A DNA stretch of 64,000 bases from Polydactylus sextarius. Taxonomy: Eukaryota; Chordata; Actinopteri; Polynemidae. The stretch is from NCBI GenBank assembly GCA_016801845.1, contig CM028909.1, positions 23,766,813 to 23,830,812 of the forward strand, given 5' to 3'. Positions 10,079 to 24,179 of this stretch are shown here, in pieces; position 1 is the first letter of the stretch, and the number at the start of each line of letters is the position of its first letter. A program made the translations under genes and the position numbers. The notes beneath the pieces were generated by a model, which saw only the letters and a list, made by a program, of their open reading frames with translations, was not told the DNA's origin and ran no database searches.

Positions 10079-13000
10079 CACTACAAGTCAGGTCCACAAA
10101 TGAATAATTCAAACCAAATGGAGAGAAGAGAAAACTATTGATTTTATGACGTCAAACTGAAAATGTGAGTCAGACAAACTGGGAAAACATACAGTGATTC
10201 GAACACACCCTTATCTGTAATACATGTCAACTAAAGATCAACATAATGGTTTATTAATAGAGCCCATTACACACAAGTATCTTCTATCTACAATGTCACA
10301 CTCCATACCCCAACAATGATAACATGCACAGAGAGAGGAAATATTCATGCTCAATAATCATAGGATTACATCTGGTCTCTGCATTCAAACATGACGGTAG
10401 AATTAATGATGCCCTAATGATGTGACAGCTTTCCTGTCTCCCTTTTCCTCAAGTCTGTGTATTTATTATGAAACACCGTCCACTTGTCCATCTGAGGCTG
10501 CTTCACCCAGCACACCTGTGACTCCTTACCTCAATGAAGCTCTACAGTATAAATAGCAGTCACATCCCACTCCTGCCTGTTAACTGTGGCTGACTTTAAC
10601 GACCTTCTGACTTTCCCCTGTTGCATTAGTTTGCCTCTTTGTTCTGCTTCCATGTTGTCAAATATAAGTCTGAATTTTGCTTTGATTCACCCAGCTCCAC
10701 CTGAGTCTGTTTCAGTAAAAAAGCTGAAAGACCAAAACAAAGTAGCAGATATTATAAATCTTCATAAATCTGGGAGTTGTTGACTGAGTCATATCAATAT
10801 GAAAATCTATCTGTGCAAATTAGTATTAGTGCCCTTAAGACCTTCCAATTCCAATTGTAGGGAGGAGGAAAAAAAAAAAACCAATCGAATGACTCTGATG
10901 CACATACAGTTTACACTACTGAAACTGCTGTTATGTGACAGTTTTGTGATATTTATCGGCTTTATTTGTCTGTAATCTTCAAGGTAGCTTCTGTGAGATC
11001 AGTCACAAAGAGGAGGAAAGTGTGTGTTGAAGTACACTTGCTTGAATAAATAACCCTTGAGGTGCCTTCATCACATTTCATTTGAAGACAGGACACGACA
11101 AAGACTTGTTAGTCCTTCAGCAGAAAAGCAACGTGGGTTTTCAGGAAATAAGCAAATTCCTCATCTATTGTCTACAGTGGCATTGGAGGTAATCGTTTAT
11201 ATTTAATTTGTTCTTTTGTGTTTCACGGAAAATAGTTGCACACACTGTTGGTTTACGGCTGATTTCTCTGTCCATGGGAGCAGCTGCTTGCATCATTAAA
11301 AGTGGCCTTTCAAGACTGGAAACCAGAAATTGAAGCCGACAGATCTTCATTTCATACTTTTGAAGTGATGGTGATTCATGCCAATCATGATTACTCTACA
11401 GTTTCTAGAACCTCTCACATAAATTAGAGATTGGTCAAGGATATTGGATCTGACTGACAGTGATTTTCTTGTATCTTTGTATCATTAGATAAGCCCCAGT
11501 GTTTCTGCTGCTTTTCACTGTGCTAAGGAGATTTTCAAACTGGTTTTTGCTTTTGAAAATAAAATCTTTGCTCAATAGATGAGCTCCTGTCAGACACAAG
11601 TATGAATAATTTGGCTGCATATTCTACAAACATAAATTCAAGTAGTACAACACTCACCCAGTACTATAAGCAGTACTACCATAAAAGAATTGCACCCCCT
11701 TGTCCTTGCAAAGCTTTTAAATTAATGGAGATAGAACAGAAATCGGTTAAACAATGCAAAGAGTTGCTGAGTCCATTAAGACCATTGTGTGTAGCTCAAT
11801 AAATCCCACTCAGCAAAATGAACACAACATAATTGGAACACCAAGATGACAAAAGAAACAATGCTGCTACGGCACAATAAAAGTTAAAAAAAAAAGAGAA
11901 AAGTTTCCAGCTAGTTTCGTGTTTTTTAGGGGAGGAGCAGAAAATTAACATTGTTTGAGTTAAATTTGGACACATATCATCGTGCTGCAGCTGCAGGATA
12001 AAGAGCCAGACTGTTCAGTTGAGCATGCTCAGCACTACTGAAGCTAAGGTGACTGTCCTGGCCTGTCTGGAAATGGATTTAGGAGGAGGACAACCTCTCT
12101 GACTGTCTGACCTGGAAAGGAAAACAGATTTTATCCTGATTGACAGATTGCCAAAACAGACCCAGATACCATACCCTAAAATATTTTGGACTCTTTTTGC
12201 TGCCAGATTCAAAGGGCCTCAAATGATGCAGACTGTTTTTGACACATTATCTCCATTATATTGAAAATTGTATTGTGTTGTATGGACACATGTTGCAATT
12301 CATTTGTTTCTCCATTCCAATCAACAAGTTGCCCCACAACTGAACATAACGTTATAACGTTAACGATTAGGTTAGATTTTAGGTAGATTTTAATGTATGC
12401 TTGTTGTATTACACTGTTTTAGTTTTAGCCACAGAAGGTGTTCCCAATAAATTGAGACTTCTGCAATTTTGAAACTTCAATATTCTGCAGGAATAAAGTG
12501 ATGCACCTTGTTTCCCCCTGGAAAAATAAATCAGTTTGTTTGTCCCCTCCACAAAGAGGTTAGAGCACAAAGTTGGCCACAGAGCAGCACTCTGGAGTTG
12601 GTGAGGATATAGCTGTCAGTGTGATTACATTCATTCATTAGTATTCACAGAGAGTAGCACGGCTGAGCTCACATAGCCTTGGGGGAAGCCTTCCTGACGA
12701 TCCTGGACTCAGATAGAGCCAGGTTCACCTCTGTGTTTTTTCGTGTATGAATGAATGCTACTGCCTGACTGCCCATAGGAAGCCATTAAGGTTTATCTGA
12801 GAGCTTAAACCCATAAATAAAACTGAAGCACTGTTACTGATTGTCGAAGGCTTAAGTTTGGAAACAATGCAACAATGAAAATAAGTTATTCATGAAATCA
12901 TTGTGAAGAAAATGAAGGGACTGTCGAGAGTATGGATGTCAGTGGCATGTGTGCTTTAGTCCAGCCTCAAGCGTGTTAAGGCTTGATATGTGTAGAAACA

Positions 13001-13280
13001 GACAAAGAATGACAAGATGGGGGAAACACACACGCAAAGTGAAAAACTGAGCAGCATAAATATGGTGGTGTTGGAGGCAAATGCATGGGCTCACTGTTCC
13101 ACTCATGTCCAATATGGAAATAATTTGATGATTTGATGCCTTGATTATTACACTGGCAATATGCCAGCTCTGATTAACAACTTGGCAGAATTTAAAGTGC
13201 ATGTGGTGACCTGGCTTGATTTTGTAATTAAGGTGGAGGATTATGTACACTTGGGTATCAGTACAGGTATTAGAACAGTT

Positions 13281-13455
13281 AGTATAGTTGGGTAATAAAG
13301 ACTGCCTTGCTATTTTGGGGTTAATTTAAAAATGATAATATTCAGTGGGGAACTCTAGCGTGCTTATCACATGACTGGAGAATCGTATAAATCAGGGTCA
13401 CAAAGAGTATAGTCATGATCTCTGAATGTGTGGAAGAGACACAAAGGGAGGCTTG
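13281..13455 (+). repeat. direct repeat, copy 1
   Basis: Begins around TAGTTGGGTAATAAAGACTG and runs to GAAGAGACACAAAGGGAGGC. It aligns along its length with 14024-14212, sharing blocks such as AATCAGGGTCACAA, CTCTGAATGT and GGAAGAGACACAAAG. Substitutions and small indels put identity at roughly 80% by eye. Nothing coding was recognised. Confidence 0.85.
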
Positions 13456-14023
13456 GAGAGAGCTATGATTGACGTATATTGCGCTCATGTAGTTTTACAG
13501 AGGATAAAATGAGCTGCAGATGAGCTCTTTAGTAGCATTTTTGGTCAAAGAATGAAGTGAAATGAAATAAATGAATGAATGAAATCGTCTCTGTGGTCGG
13601 TGTCTGAGATCTCTCAGAAACTGTTGAGACACTGTTGCACATGTTTATACCTAATGTCTGCAAACAAAACTATATTTGTGCAATAAACATGGACTGCATG
13701 CTCCCCAGCAGCCATATTTATGCAGATTACTTACAATTAGTTGTTGTACACCTTATATTTTTAAATTACTTACCACACTAATTCCTATTGTTAATTGGGC
13801 TTGTATTTTGCAGTGCATACTTATTAGTACATGCAATAAGTATTTGTTTATCAGCTACGGCCCTCTTCATATATTTCCATGTACCATTTAAATTGCCTGT
13901 TGTGCTGTTCTTAAAGAATAATTGAGTTCCTACCATTGTTTTACAGGTGACAGCTGTGACAGTCTCAGAGCAACATGTACAGCAGTACAGCAGCAGAGAG
14001 GAAAATCCACTGTGAAGCCTTAG

Positions 14024-14212
14024 AGTACAGTTGGGTAATAAACACTGTCTTGCCATGTTGGTGTCAATTTAAAAAAAAAAAATTCAGTGAGGAACTCCAG
14101 CATGCATATTACCCACAGTGACTGGAGAACAGTACCCACTAAGAAATCAGGGTCACAATGAGTGTAGTCATGCTCTCTGAATGTATGGAAGAGACACAAA
14201 GAGAGGCTCTGG
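14024..14212 (+). repeat. direct repeat, copy 2
   Basis: Second copy of the 13281-13455 segment, same orientation, starting about 740 bp further on. It contains an extra poly(A) run and a few insertions. The segment between the copies shows no obvious homology to either, so this is either a spaced duplication or two insertions of an unidentified repeat. Confidence 0.85.
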
Positions 14213-14735
14213 CAGCAGAACATGTGAAGTGTATCTGGCTGAGGGAGACAAATTTTGGTGATGGTTTGGAGGAGAACTGTCTTATTTTCTTCAAATTTGC
14301 CAGGAAGGTGCTGTGCAGTGACAAGCTGAGTGCTTGTGAGACTGGCTGACAAAGCTGTCACAAATAAACACAGATGGCATAGGAGACTTACCCAGAGACA
14401 TGTTGTCGTCAAGGACAGGAATGGGCTGGTGATGGGAGCGATTAGGCGTGCCAATGATCTGAGTGGAGAGTGTTGAACTAATTACTTAGTGACAGCTGTG
14501 TGTGTGGGTGTGAGCACATTACTTTACCTGTGTTATGAACCTGTACTGGCTCTGAGGATGCTATCATTATGTAATTTGAACATGAATGAAAACAGCCACC
14601 AGTTGTTTTTTCAGGCCAAGACAGAACTCAGTAATCTTTAGTTGTGTTTTTCATAAACTGAAATAATAAATGCCTCAGAGTGCTACTTCCTCCCGGCTGA
14701 AAAGGCATGCAAGTTAACTGGTGAACTAAAATTTC

Positions 14736-14875
14736 ACCTGGGTTTAAATGCGAGCATGAATCATTTGTTATTATATGTCAGCCTTATGATAGACTGGCAA
14801 CCTCTCACCCAGTGTCGGCTGCTGAGGGCTCAAGTGACCCTCCAAGGATAAGTATTGTATATAATGGATATATGG
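14736..14875 (-). repeat. dispersed fish repeat, internally deleted copy
   Basis: In reverse orientation it shares landmarks with the copy at 29531-29810: CCTGGGTTTAAAT, then TGATAGACTGGC-AACC, CTCACCCAGTGTC, and a terminal GGATAAG...ATAATGGAT block (the reverse of TCCATTTTCTATACCGCTTA). The middle is missing. I recognise the family as common in fish genomes but cannot name it with certainty. Confidence 0.65.
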
Positions 14876-15126
14876 AAAGCTCTTTTGATAAAATCATTGT
14901 TACTTCAGGTTCTCTTGCTAATGTTCTCCATAAACCTTTACTTGCATCTTTATTGGTCTGGTGTTGGATTTGAGTGTTGTCCTTCATCTTTATTTTTCCA
15001 TATTTACCACTAGTTTCCTCCAGAAATGTAACACAGGGAGTCTGTGAGGGAAAAGATAAAATAGGGTTGAAATCATCACATCATCATATATCCTGGTTTC
15101 TATGGGTGGAACCCTAAACTAAGGGT

Positions 15127-15146
15127 ACTACACTTCCCATAATGCA
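15127..15146 (+). promoter_or_regulatory. ZNF143/SBS-type motif
   Basis: ACTACACTTCCCATAATGCA closely matches the vertebrate ZNF143 (Staf) binding consensus ACTACAnnTCCCAnnATGC. It lies about 21 kb upstream of the chrna4 coding start. It could mark a distal element or loop anchor, or be carried in an old repeat. Confidence 0.5.
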
Positions 15147-18100
15147 ACTTGATTGTGCCTCATTTATTAGACTCTTCCTCCACAATTATCACCTATATCT
15201 TTCAAACTCCATTTGTTTTTGCTGCCAGTGAACCCCTGTGACATCAGCAGGGTCACACAGAACCACTTGTCTTGCTTATTAAGGGATAAAGTGTTAGTGA
15301 CCTTTCTTCACAGTACACTAGATCTATAGGAGTCAACAGACCTTGGATAATGATGATGATAATAATAACAATCAATAATAATCTAGCCTGCTATTAGTGA
15401 CTCCAACAGAAATTGCTTTCCAGGCACCTTCCTTTTCCAAAGTCAGTGTAGCTTCAATAATGTAGACACTGAATCAAAACAGTCCAATGTGCTGCTATTG
15501 TGGGTGCTTTTGGAAATATAACTAATCTGAAATCAAGATGCATAGATACAATGTATATATTTAATATCTATACTGTCTAAACAGGGTAAATATTAATTAT
15601 TTCTTTGTTAAATCTTCAGTATTATCTATTAGTGCCATATCAAATAGAATACACAGTGGTCTGAAGAGGAATAATCAACGTAATGTTTCTCAACTTTTCA
15701 AGGTCTGGACTGATTCCAGTGGAGTGATTCCAAGCTTCTGGCTCACAATCAAGAAGAAGATTAGGGACAAAATACTTGGCCGCATTTGGTTATAAATTAA
15801 GTGGCATTAAAAAGCAATCTTATACACCATGGAACCGATATCTTTAAAGTTAATCTTTCGGATATCACAAATGACGTGCAATAGTGAAAAATGAAAATAT
15901 TCAACTCAGCAATATATTTTTTTTGCCTTTTTTGCAGTTTCTTACAGGCTTTATCACTGTTGAATTGGAAATGATTTACGATGAAGCTCTGTGAAAAAAC
16001 AAGCGAGATGTACTTTGACCTCTGATGCATTAAAGCTATTTGTGAGAGCTGTGAGTTACTGTATGATATACGAATCTTCAAGTTTAAGGCGGGGTGCTTC
16101 ATAATCACAGCAATTCATCTACCTGGAAAGGTTGTATACTTTAAAAGCATTAATGTGTTCAAAGACTCTGCTGTGTCACTGAACCTGTCACTGTACCTTT
16201 TTTGCCAGCTCATTGGAAGAGTCCTACATCAACTGTTGGGCCCATTTACAGAGCCACATGAAGGAAGAACAAAATGCATTTTATTGGTGAAACATCAGTG
16301 AAAATGGAACCAAATTGGATGAAGAAGATTTCAAATGTCAAAACGTCATGGTTAAAATAGCAGACAGCTCATTATTCAGTTAAATATAATCTAAAACAAA
16401 TAATACACAACTTTAGGAACTTTACCACACTCCACCAGGCAGATAATGGCAGTGCAGCGGCGTGCGCCTTAGATCACAGCAGGTGGTGAGGCACAACATG
16501 ATGGGGAACACCAGGAAGTCTTGTCAAGCTCTGTAACACAATTATCGCTCATCCATCTTTAATAGCTCATCTATCGTCTCCATCTCCACTGACAGGGCAG
16601 AACTCACCTTGCAATTATTAGCACAGCTGGACTCCACATAGTCGGAAATCACATCTTGTGGCCTTCAAGAAAAGTGACAGATAAAAAACGAAAGAGACAA
16701 AAATATATTTTGATTGTTTATTGTCCTCAATAGGAATAAGCTGCTTAGAGACTGAAGCACCTCATGTTTTTCTGAAAATATCACCAGTTCATCCTTTGAT
16801 CCTATCTCATCGATCTGTGATGTGAAAAAAAACTTTCACTTGAGTTGCACTTCATTTTATTTTTATACTCTCTACCTTGTTTAACAACTATCTGAAAATT
16901 GGTGTGAACTAATTTCTCTAATACATGTATCTGATGCAGACATAGACTGATAATAGTAACAACAACATGGAATAATGATGTAGAAAGGTTGAGTGATCTT
17001 GTCACATGTAAATTTCCTGATGTAGTTAATACAGTCCAGGTGTTTTGTCATTGCTGCAACTGTCACTTGTTGTGAGAAAGTGAAGGCAGTTCTACACCCC
17101 TGATAACTCCTGGCATTTAAGTGAGATATGAAACAGCTGGATAATGTATCACTTGCACAAGTCATATTGCAGTGCTGGAAAAATGACATGCACTGATTAT
17201 GCACTGAGCTATAAATGAAATCATGAAATAGAGACATTTGGGTTGGGAACACCTTGACAATGACGCATAAATCTGACTGCTTTTTTTTATTAGGAGGCAC
17301 TTGTTACTGTTGCGACAAGGGCATGGACTCTGTTGTGCCACCTGTGAAGACAACCTCAAATTGCATAGCACTGATTCTATCTCTGTGGGGGCTATGACTT
17401 GTTATTTTTGTTATGTGTTAAGTTATGTGTGTTACTGGAGTATTACTGAAATATGTTTAGTTATTTTTACCTTCAGTTTTATTTCAAAACTGTTTCTACC
17501 TCTAATTAAAACACCACAGATGACAATTTTGTTATAAACCTGTGAAACAGAATTTGACACGGTTAGTTGTCCCCAAGTGGGGATAAGACAAACATAAAAC
17601 AGTTGGCTTTTCAATTTGGATTCAGATGAGACAACATCCATTAAATCAAAGGTGATACAGGATAAGAGCCTGAAGACATGAGTGTCCAAGACACATCAAA
17701 TGAATTAAGAGGTGTGTATAATGACCAAGGGCTTTGGTTAAACAGCTCTCTAAATGAACTGCATTGTAAAATAACTCTGTATGATTAAAGATGGACTAAA
17801 GCTAATTGCCTTAAACATTAAACACAGCAAGGAAGCCACAGTGGATTGGAGATGCATGCACTTGCCATGTGGTCATTTGTCACTACATGATGTTTCTGTG
17901 TCTCATGGGAGCAAAAAGTAGCACTCATCTATTGAGAATATGTTGAGGTATTGACAGGAGCCCACTCCCCACTGGACCTTGAGCAGTGACCTTAACATCT
18001 GGGGACCAGCATTAGTCACTCAGGCTGCACTTATGTATTCCCCATTTAATTAAAGCTCTGAAAATGGGGTGCTCTTTAAATTGGGCCATCAGGCATTAGT

Positions 18101-21100
18101 GGAAGACTCATAACAAAAGGCAAATGAGAGATTAAGCATTAAAAAGGTGTGGCACCATTGTAGGGAATTAATTTGGGAAATTATCTGTTTTATGCACACA
18201 TGATTAATCCTGATATTTTATCTGAAAAGCTACTTATTGTTGCTATTAAAAACAAAACAAAACAAAAACAAAACAAAAAAAAAAAAACAAATATGTCCCT
18301 GCAGTGTAGTAACAACATTGTCAATTACAGGGAAAACAATTTTCTTCTTCATTTTCATCATTGAGCTAATTTAAAGATGTTCAAGACAACATCACTGCAG
18401 CAAATAAATTATGAAAAGTAATTTATCCATAGTCAGAAAGATGTTCATTTCAAAATGATTTTTTTGGATAGTGTCTAATGTGCACTTTCTTGGTTGTCCA
18501 GTCATGGTACATGTTTATCCTCTTGAGTTGTTTTGAGCAGTTTTGAGCAGAATAATTAATTTTCTGTATAATGTTTTACAGTATGTTGAAGTTTCCATGA
18601 CTCAGTTCAATTTAATTTTCCAAGTAACAGGAGTCTCCTGCAGATTGCTTTGCTTAAATTAAACAAAATGTAAATTGAGATTTATATATACACTTTGGTT
18701 CATTTGTGTGTGGGTGTCCAGAACATACATTATGAGTACAAAAACAAATGATGTAAGTTTTAAAAGTTCTGGAAAATAATCATAAAGAAAATAATATGTT
18801 TATGTCATCATTTTTCTACAGCAACTAAATGCAACACCAACAGCTTCCTCTTTCATGTAGAATAACTTGGCTTTTCTAGCACACAGGGGATTTTACAGGG
18901 GGTGTTTACAGAGGTTCTCTTCAGAGGCTGGACACTGCCACTTTTTGGCCAGTTGTATCACACAGAGTGGACCAACTCAGTGTCACTCCAGAGGGAGTTA
19001 TTCCTATAAATAAAAGATCACTGTGAATTAAAAAAAAAAAAACAATGTTTGCACAACTACACAATGTTTCCAATTGTAATGCCTGAGACTGTTGAAAGAG
19101 GAAAGAAATACCCAGGACACCAGACTGTGGAGCTAAGCTCAAGCTCAGTCACCATATAATGTAGTGTAGGAGTGTAGGGTGGTGTAGCAGTTGTTGGGGC
19201 CTGATTCACCAAATACTCAACATGCAAGCAGAAATGTGCAACCTGAGATCAGTTCGTCTCAGCCATTTTGACATTTTTCACTGATCAAAACAAACTGTAA
19301 TAGATACAGTTTTATGGTACAACTACTTGCTGAGGCGGAGGACTTGGTGAACTGATAAACAGAACCTAATGTAAACAGATTTTTCACAAAACAGTCAACA
19401 GTGACTAAATGTATCTGTAGGCTTCAGTTGAAGCGTTAGCTGTGAGGGGGACCTGATAACTTTTAAACTTTATATAGAAAATGACAGTCTGACAACTATA
19501 CCCGCTCCAGGTACATGCAGAAATGATAAAGTCTTTGGCCTTTTTTCAGGAAGCAGAAGCTGAACCATCTTACAAAGCTTTTCTTCACTCAATGAATCAC
19601 AATGCTACAAATTTTTCCTACAACCGTACACCATGCATAACACCTTCAAGGACAGACTGTTCCAATGTATGTGCCATTATCCCCATTTTAAATGATTCAT
19701 CACGTTGAGAATACAACGCAAACAAAAAAAATGCTCGAAGTGAGGTCAGGCAGGAAGTGTTATGCAGCATTTTTTGATTGTGACCATTATGAACAGATAT
19801 AATTTTACTGCAGTCACGTCATGGTTTGAGTGTGTCTGAGGACTATGTTAAATGCCATCCCCTTAACACTTCCCTCTGGACAACATGGACAGAGTTATAT
19901 TTCTTAATGTTCAAGAAAAAATATGTGTAAAACACATGACACATAATTGAGAATCTCATTTAAAATAAACTTGCTGCTGATTAAGTTGATGATAACAAAC
20001 TTGTTACTGATTCACTGGTTTTCAAACTTAAGCAAGTGATGTGTCATTTACCAGCAACATAACAACTGGGACATAAGCTAAATTATCAATATTATGCAAC
20101 AGTGAGTTGTAGTATAATGTGTCACCTGCTTCCCCTCACAGTATTTACAGTTCTCTCTCTAACCTCTATATTGGTAGCCTCAATTAACTTCTCTTTAAAC
20201 ATACAATTGCTTTGAAGTTCACTTGAAGCCTTAACCATCGACATCAATACAAGAATTGCCTGGAGACAAACTATTTTTGCACACTCAGCAGGAATGGACT
20301 AGACCATCAACACCTTTCAGAGAGGTGGGAGACCATCCGATGCTCTGATGTCATGTTTAAATACATGAAACAGTCTGTTCATGCAGATAAAAGTATTCAT
20401 TCAGCTTTCTTGGTATTAAGATTGAAATGATTCCTTGAGAAACGTGGTTGACTCCATTCCTACAAATAGCCAGTGTCAAGAATTTTGAATGGTAGCTTCA
20501 TTTGCTACATAATAATTACTGTTGCACAACAAGGTTACACTGTGAATACATAATGTTCTGATGAAGACATTGTCACAGCACATGTAGCATTGGACCACAG
20601 AGACAGAGACCAATAACAGATGAAGAAGCTCATGTCTCACATCTTTCACTGACTCTGCAATTGTGCTGCAATATATATGATACAGAGGGAGAAGTATGAA
20701 AAGAAGAGGCAGACTCAAAAAAAACAACAAAAAGTATCCAAAGTCCAAACTAGATAACTACACTGACAAAATATAAATGATTCAGCATCTCAATACAACA
20801 GTGGTGTACAAAAACAAAAACAAAAACATTCAGTAACAGGATAATCCTACAATAAACAAATGTAGGTTTGCCAGTCGTATTGATTATTATATTTATATAT
20901 TTCAGTTCTGTTCATTAAGAGAGCATTGTGTGAACATCTGCACCATGTTCAACTGATCAAGCAAGAACTTTATGAAGAATATCAGGAGACTTGTGGAAAC
21001 TGCACTCATAACTATCATTTGCCGAAGTGACTAATAACAATATCCCTTGTAGAAACACACATGGGTAAAGATGTTGTCAAAGGGCTGCAAAGCATTTTTG

Positions 21101-23945
21101 CCTAATTTGGCATTCCACCATAACTAAAACTAAAGTTACTGTGGCAAAGAAACATGGAAGTGGCTGCCACAAGTTCCTCAAACATTTAAAAAAGTGAACT
21201 AGCATCCACTTAACTAAGTAGTAGGCAGCAGAAAACGCATTGAACACATGCTGCAACAGCACTTATCAAATAGTATCCAGGCTGTGGGAATAAAGACATC
21301 AAGTTTGGATTGTGGAACCTGAGGAGCTGAGTCAGGTCATTGGTCCATTTGAAGAACCCGTGGTAATATGTTCCCTTCACTGCAATATCACAGCTGGTGC
21401 AAAGAAAAGTTCAGCTTTTGAGACTACATAAATAAACCCATACAAGGCTCAGCAAGATGCACTCAAGGTTTAGAAAACTAAAATTGATGCCTGCTGGTGA
21501 AGCATCCAAGATCCAAACCACAGAACAAACAATTGGCATTTGCTGCCAAAAAAGTGCAAGTCCAGTCTAGTGTGAGTCAAAATGGATTGTGCACAGCACA
21601 AGACAGCTCAGCAAAGCATTTCAAGGGTGCAGCTTCAACAGTAACATACTAGAATCAGACAACAGCACAAGTAATGAAAAAGAAAAACCAAACCAATGAG
21701 TGATGGGAAAAACTGTGCAGTAGGAGGTCTTTATATTTTTCAAACATCCCCTCTCCAAGAGGGAGCATCTGCTGTCATGGTGGAAAATAAGTACAGTACA
21801 ATACAGTAAAGTAGTTAATGTAGACCTACATCTACATCACCTGCAGGAAACTTTACAGGAAACATTACATCAAAGTGCAGGGCCAGCCTCAGTTCTGATC
21901 TGGTTGAGACACTCACTTTTTGAAACAATGTGCTTTTCTTTTTTTAGCTTTTAGAAACCTAAGTTTTACCAGTTTACTTTCCAGCACCCACTAATGAGAG
22001 GATGCTCACAGTGGTGATGTTGTCAGCAGTTGTAGGAATCTATACATTGTTAAAAATCAGGTCACAGCAGCACACTCAGGCTCACACATATGTGCACAAA
22101 CTCCCCTGACCCTCCTTACACTGAGGAGACGACAGCAGGTGGGTTTTGGGAGACAGATTGAGATAGATATTGACCTGGAGAGGGAGAGATAGTGAAACTA
22201 GGAGAAAGGAGGGGGTGAAAGTTAGGACACGAGTTGGACGGAAAAGGTAGAAAGAGAGAAGAGAGAAGAACTCACCAGAACTCACAGCTGTCATTACTTC
22301 TGAAGCTAGTGCACATATTTCCCCCTAGATTTTAAAGTCTATGTAGCTTTGCAATTGTTGAGGAAGTTACCTATTTGAGAGCTAAATGGCTGCAAGATAT
22401 TAAAGTTGTGTTTCTGAATAGCTCAGTAATCAGTGGTCAAGGTGTTGGAAGTATTTAATTTAGAGGAAAACTATTCATACTATTCATTCTTTTGATTAAT
22501 GAATTACGGCTTTGCAAGGATGTGAATGGATGGAAGCAGGTTGTTACTACTTCAGCTACTTCTAATGAGCTCAAAGATGCACCATGTCAGGGGGAAGAAA
22601 TTATGAATTACCTGACAAATATCTACAATGAAGTGACTGTCACTGTGGTGAGACTGAATTGAGCCTAAAAGTACTTCTTAGGTGTAGATATAATTCACAA
22701 ACTTTCTTTAAAAAGGTTTTCCATTGAACAAAAATCAGTCTTGTGTCAATCATTGCCATTCTTTGGACTGCTGCTAACACTAGACTAACTTGACTATGGC
22801 TCTCTTAGCCAGTGATTATGCATTTCTGATTGGCCAGCCTTACCTTAAGATTAGTTGGCAAAGTCAACTCCCTCTGAGGTGAAAGTAAGTGGTTCACAAC
22901 TTACTTGGCGTTGAGACTCTTTGAGAAACAATGACTGGATAATGGACCTTATCACCACTTCCCCCTCCAGTGTCTCCATGGTTATCAACCTCCCTGCATG
23001 TGCAAAGCACCAGAGCAATAGACAAGGCGCTTTGTAAGATCACAGTGCTTAGTGTGTGGATGTGAGGGAGAGGGGAATAATTACATTCGTCACAAAAGAG
23101 TTGTTAATTGTATCAGCTCATATTCATATTCATATTTTGGGAGTAAAAAAAAACACTCAGAGCAAAAGAAAAATGATTCAGAAGAATTTGTGTCTGCCAC
23201 CTCAACCTCCCTAAACCTGACGTGAACAGCATCTGTTAACAGTAATTGAAGAAGTGAAGAGAGCGGGAGGAACATCATGTCTTTGTTTTCTAAATTAAAA
23301 TCTGGCTCCTGGAAATGGGGAAAAAAAGACAGGTGAGAGGAGAAAGGGACAATCTATCACTCAATTTTTCAAATAAAAAAGGTGTTTATGATGAGCCTGC
23401 TTCAGGCTCAGCAGCCCTGTCTCTCCCTCCCCTTACCTCTACCAATGAATTACTCCCAACTGAAGCAGGAAGCAAGCATCACTATGCTAAATGACTTCAG
23501 CTGGTATAATTGCAGGGGGTCTGTGGGAATTTGTTTTCATTATTTCGAAAAAAAAATGATAAGACTAGAACACTGTAATTATTTTTCCATATAATGATGA
23601 ATGAAAAAACAGCCTACCGTCTATATTAGATGCTGCTGAGAATATATAGACACACAATATCTCACTATCAAGACCCCAACTGGAAGAAACATTTTGATTT
23701 GTTGATGATTTGACTCCACCATCAGGCCTTTCTTTCAATGTTGTTTTCCATTCCCCACTTTTAGAACTCATTACTATGCCTACATTTTTGGATTGTTGGC
23801 CCCATTCTTGTGATTACAACATGTCAAGAACACCTTGAAAGAGTCCTTTTAAATTTGGCACAGGTTTTCACTTAAACTCAAGGATGACCTCATTAGATTT
23901 TAGTGCTCAATGGCTCTTTGGCCTTAGCAGTATCTCAGCAGTATG

Positions 23946-23948
<3 letters not shown>
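15147..23948. other. intergenic DNA between kcnq2 and chrna4, second part
   Basis: No gene recognised. It holds small simple repeats only, including an AAAAC-rich run at 18248-18292. The stretch 17980-18130 has low repeat content and homeodomain-like TTTAATTAAA sites, and could be conserved non-coding DNA. Confidence 0.55.
18248..18292. repeat. (AAAAC)n / poly(A) simple repeat
   Basis: Runs of four to five A separated by C, ending in an A13 tract. Confidence 0.85.

Positions 23949-23992
<44 letters not shown>
23949..23992. repeat. (TA)n microsatellite
   Basis: About 20 TA dinucleotides preceded by GTATGTATG. Confidence 0.95.
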
Positions 23993-23995
<3 letters not shown>

Positions 23996-24179
23996 CAGAC
24001 TTTACCAATTGTCTGTGTGTGTGTGTTCTTCTGTTTGTTTTTAACGTTGTGATATAATAATATAATAATTATATATTCTCCATTTATGCATCGTATCATT
24101 AAAATTGCTGTTACTTTAAAGATGGTCTTTAGATTTTAGACATTTCTTATAGCGGATGTCAGTCAACAATGTTTTCTAC

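Larger units (their letters stand above)
7690..13280. other. intergenic DNA between kcnq2 and chrna4, first part
   Basis: AT-rich sequence without a convincing gene. Short ORFs (for example 8396-8653 minus, 8836-9057 minus and 12939-13250 minus) show no recognisable domain or splice context. Simple repeats are listed separately. Confidence 0.6.

Noticed and set aside
12352..12366. Palindromic AACGTTATAACGTT motif
   Set aside because: Only 14 bp and adjacent to another AACGTT; not distinguishable from chance.
14020..14454. 144-codon minus ORF
   Set aside because: It overlaps the duplicated non-coding segment. The other copy (13281-13455) does not keep the frame and no homology is recognised.
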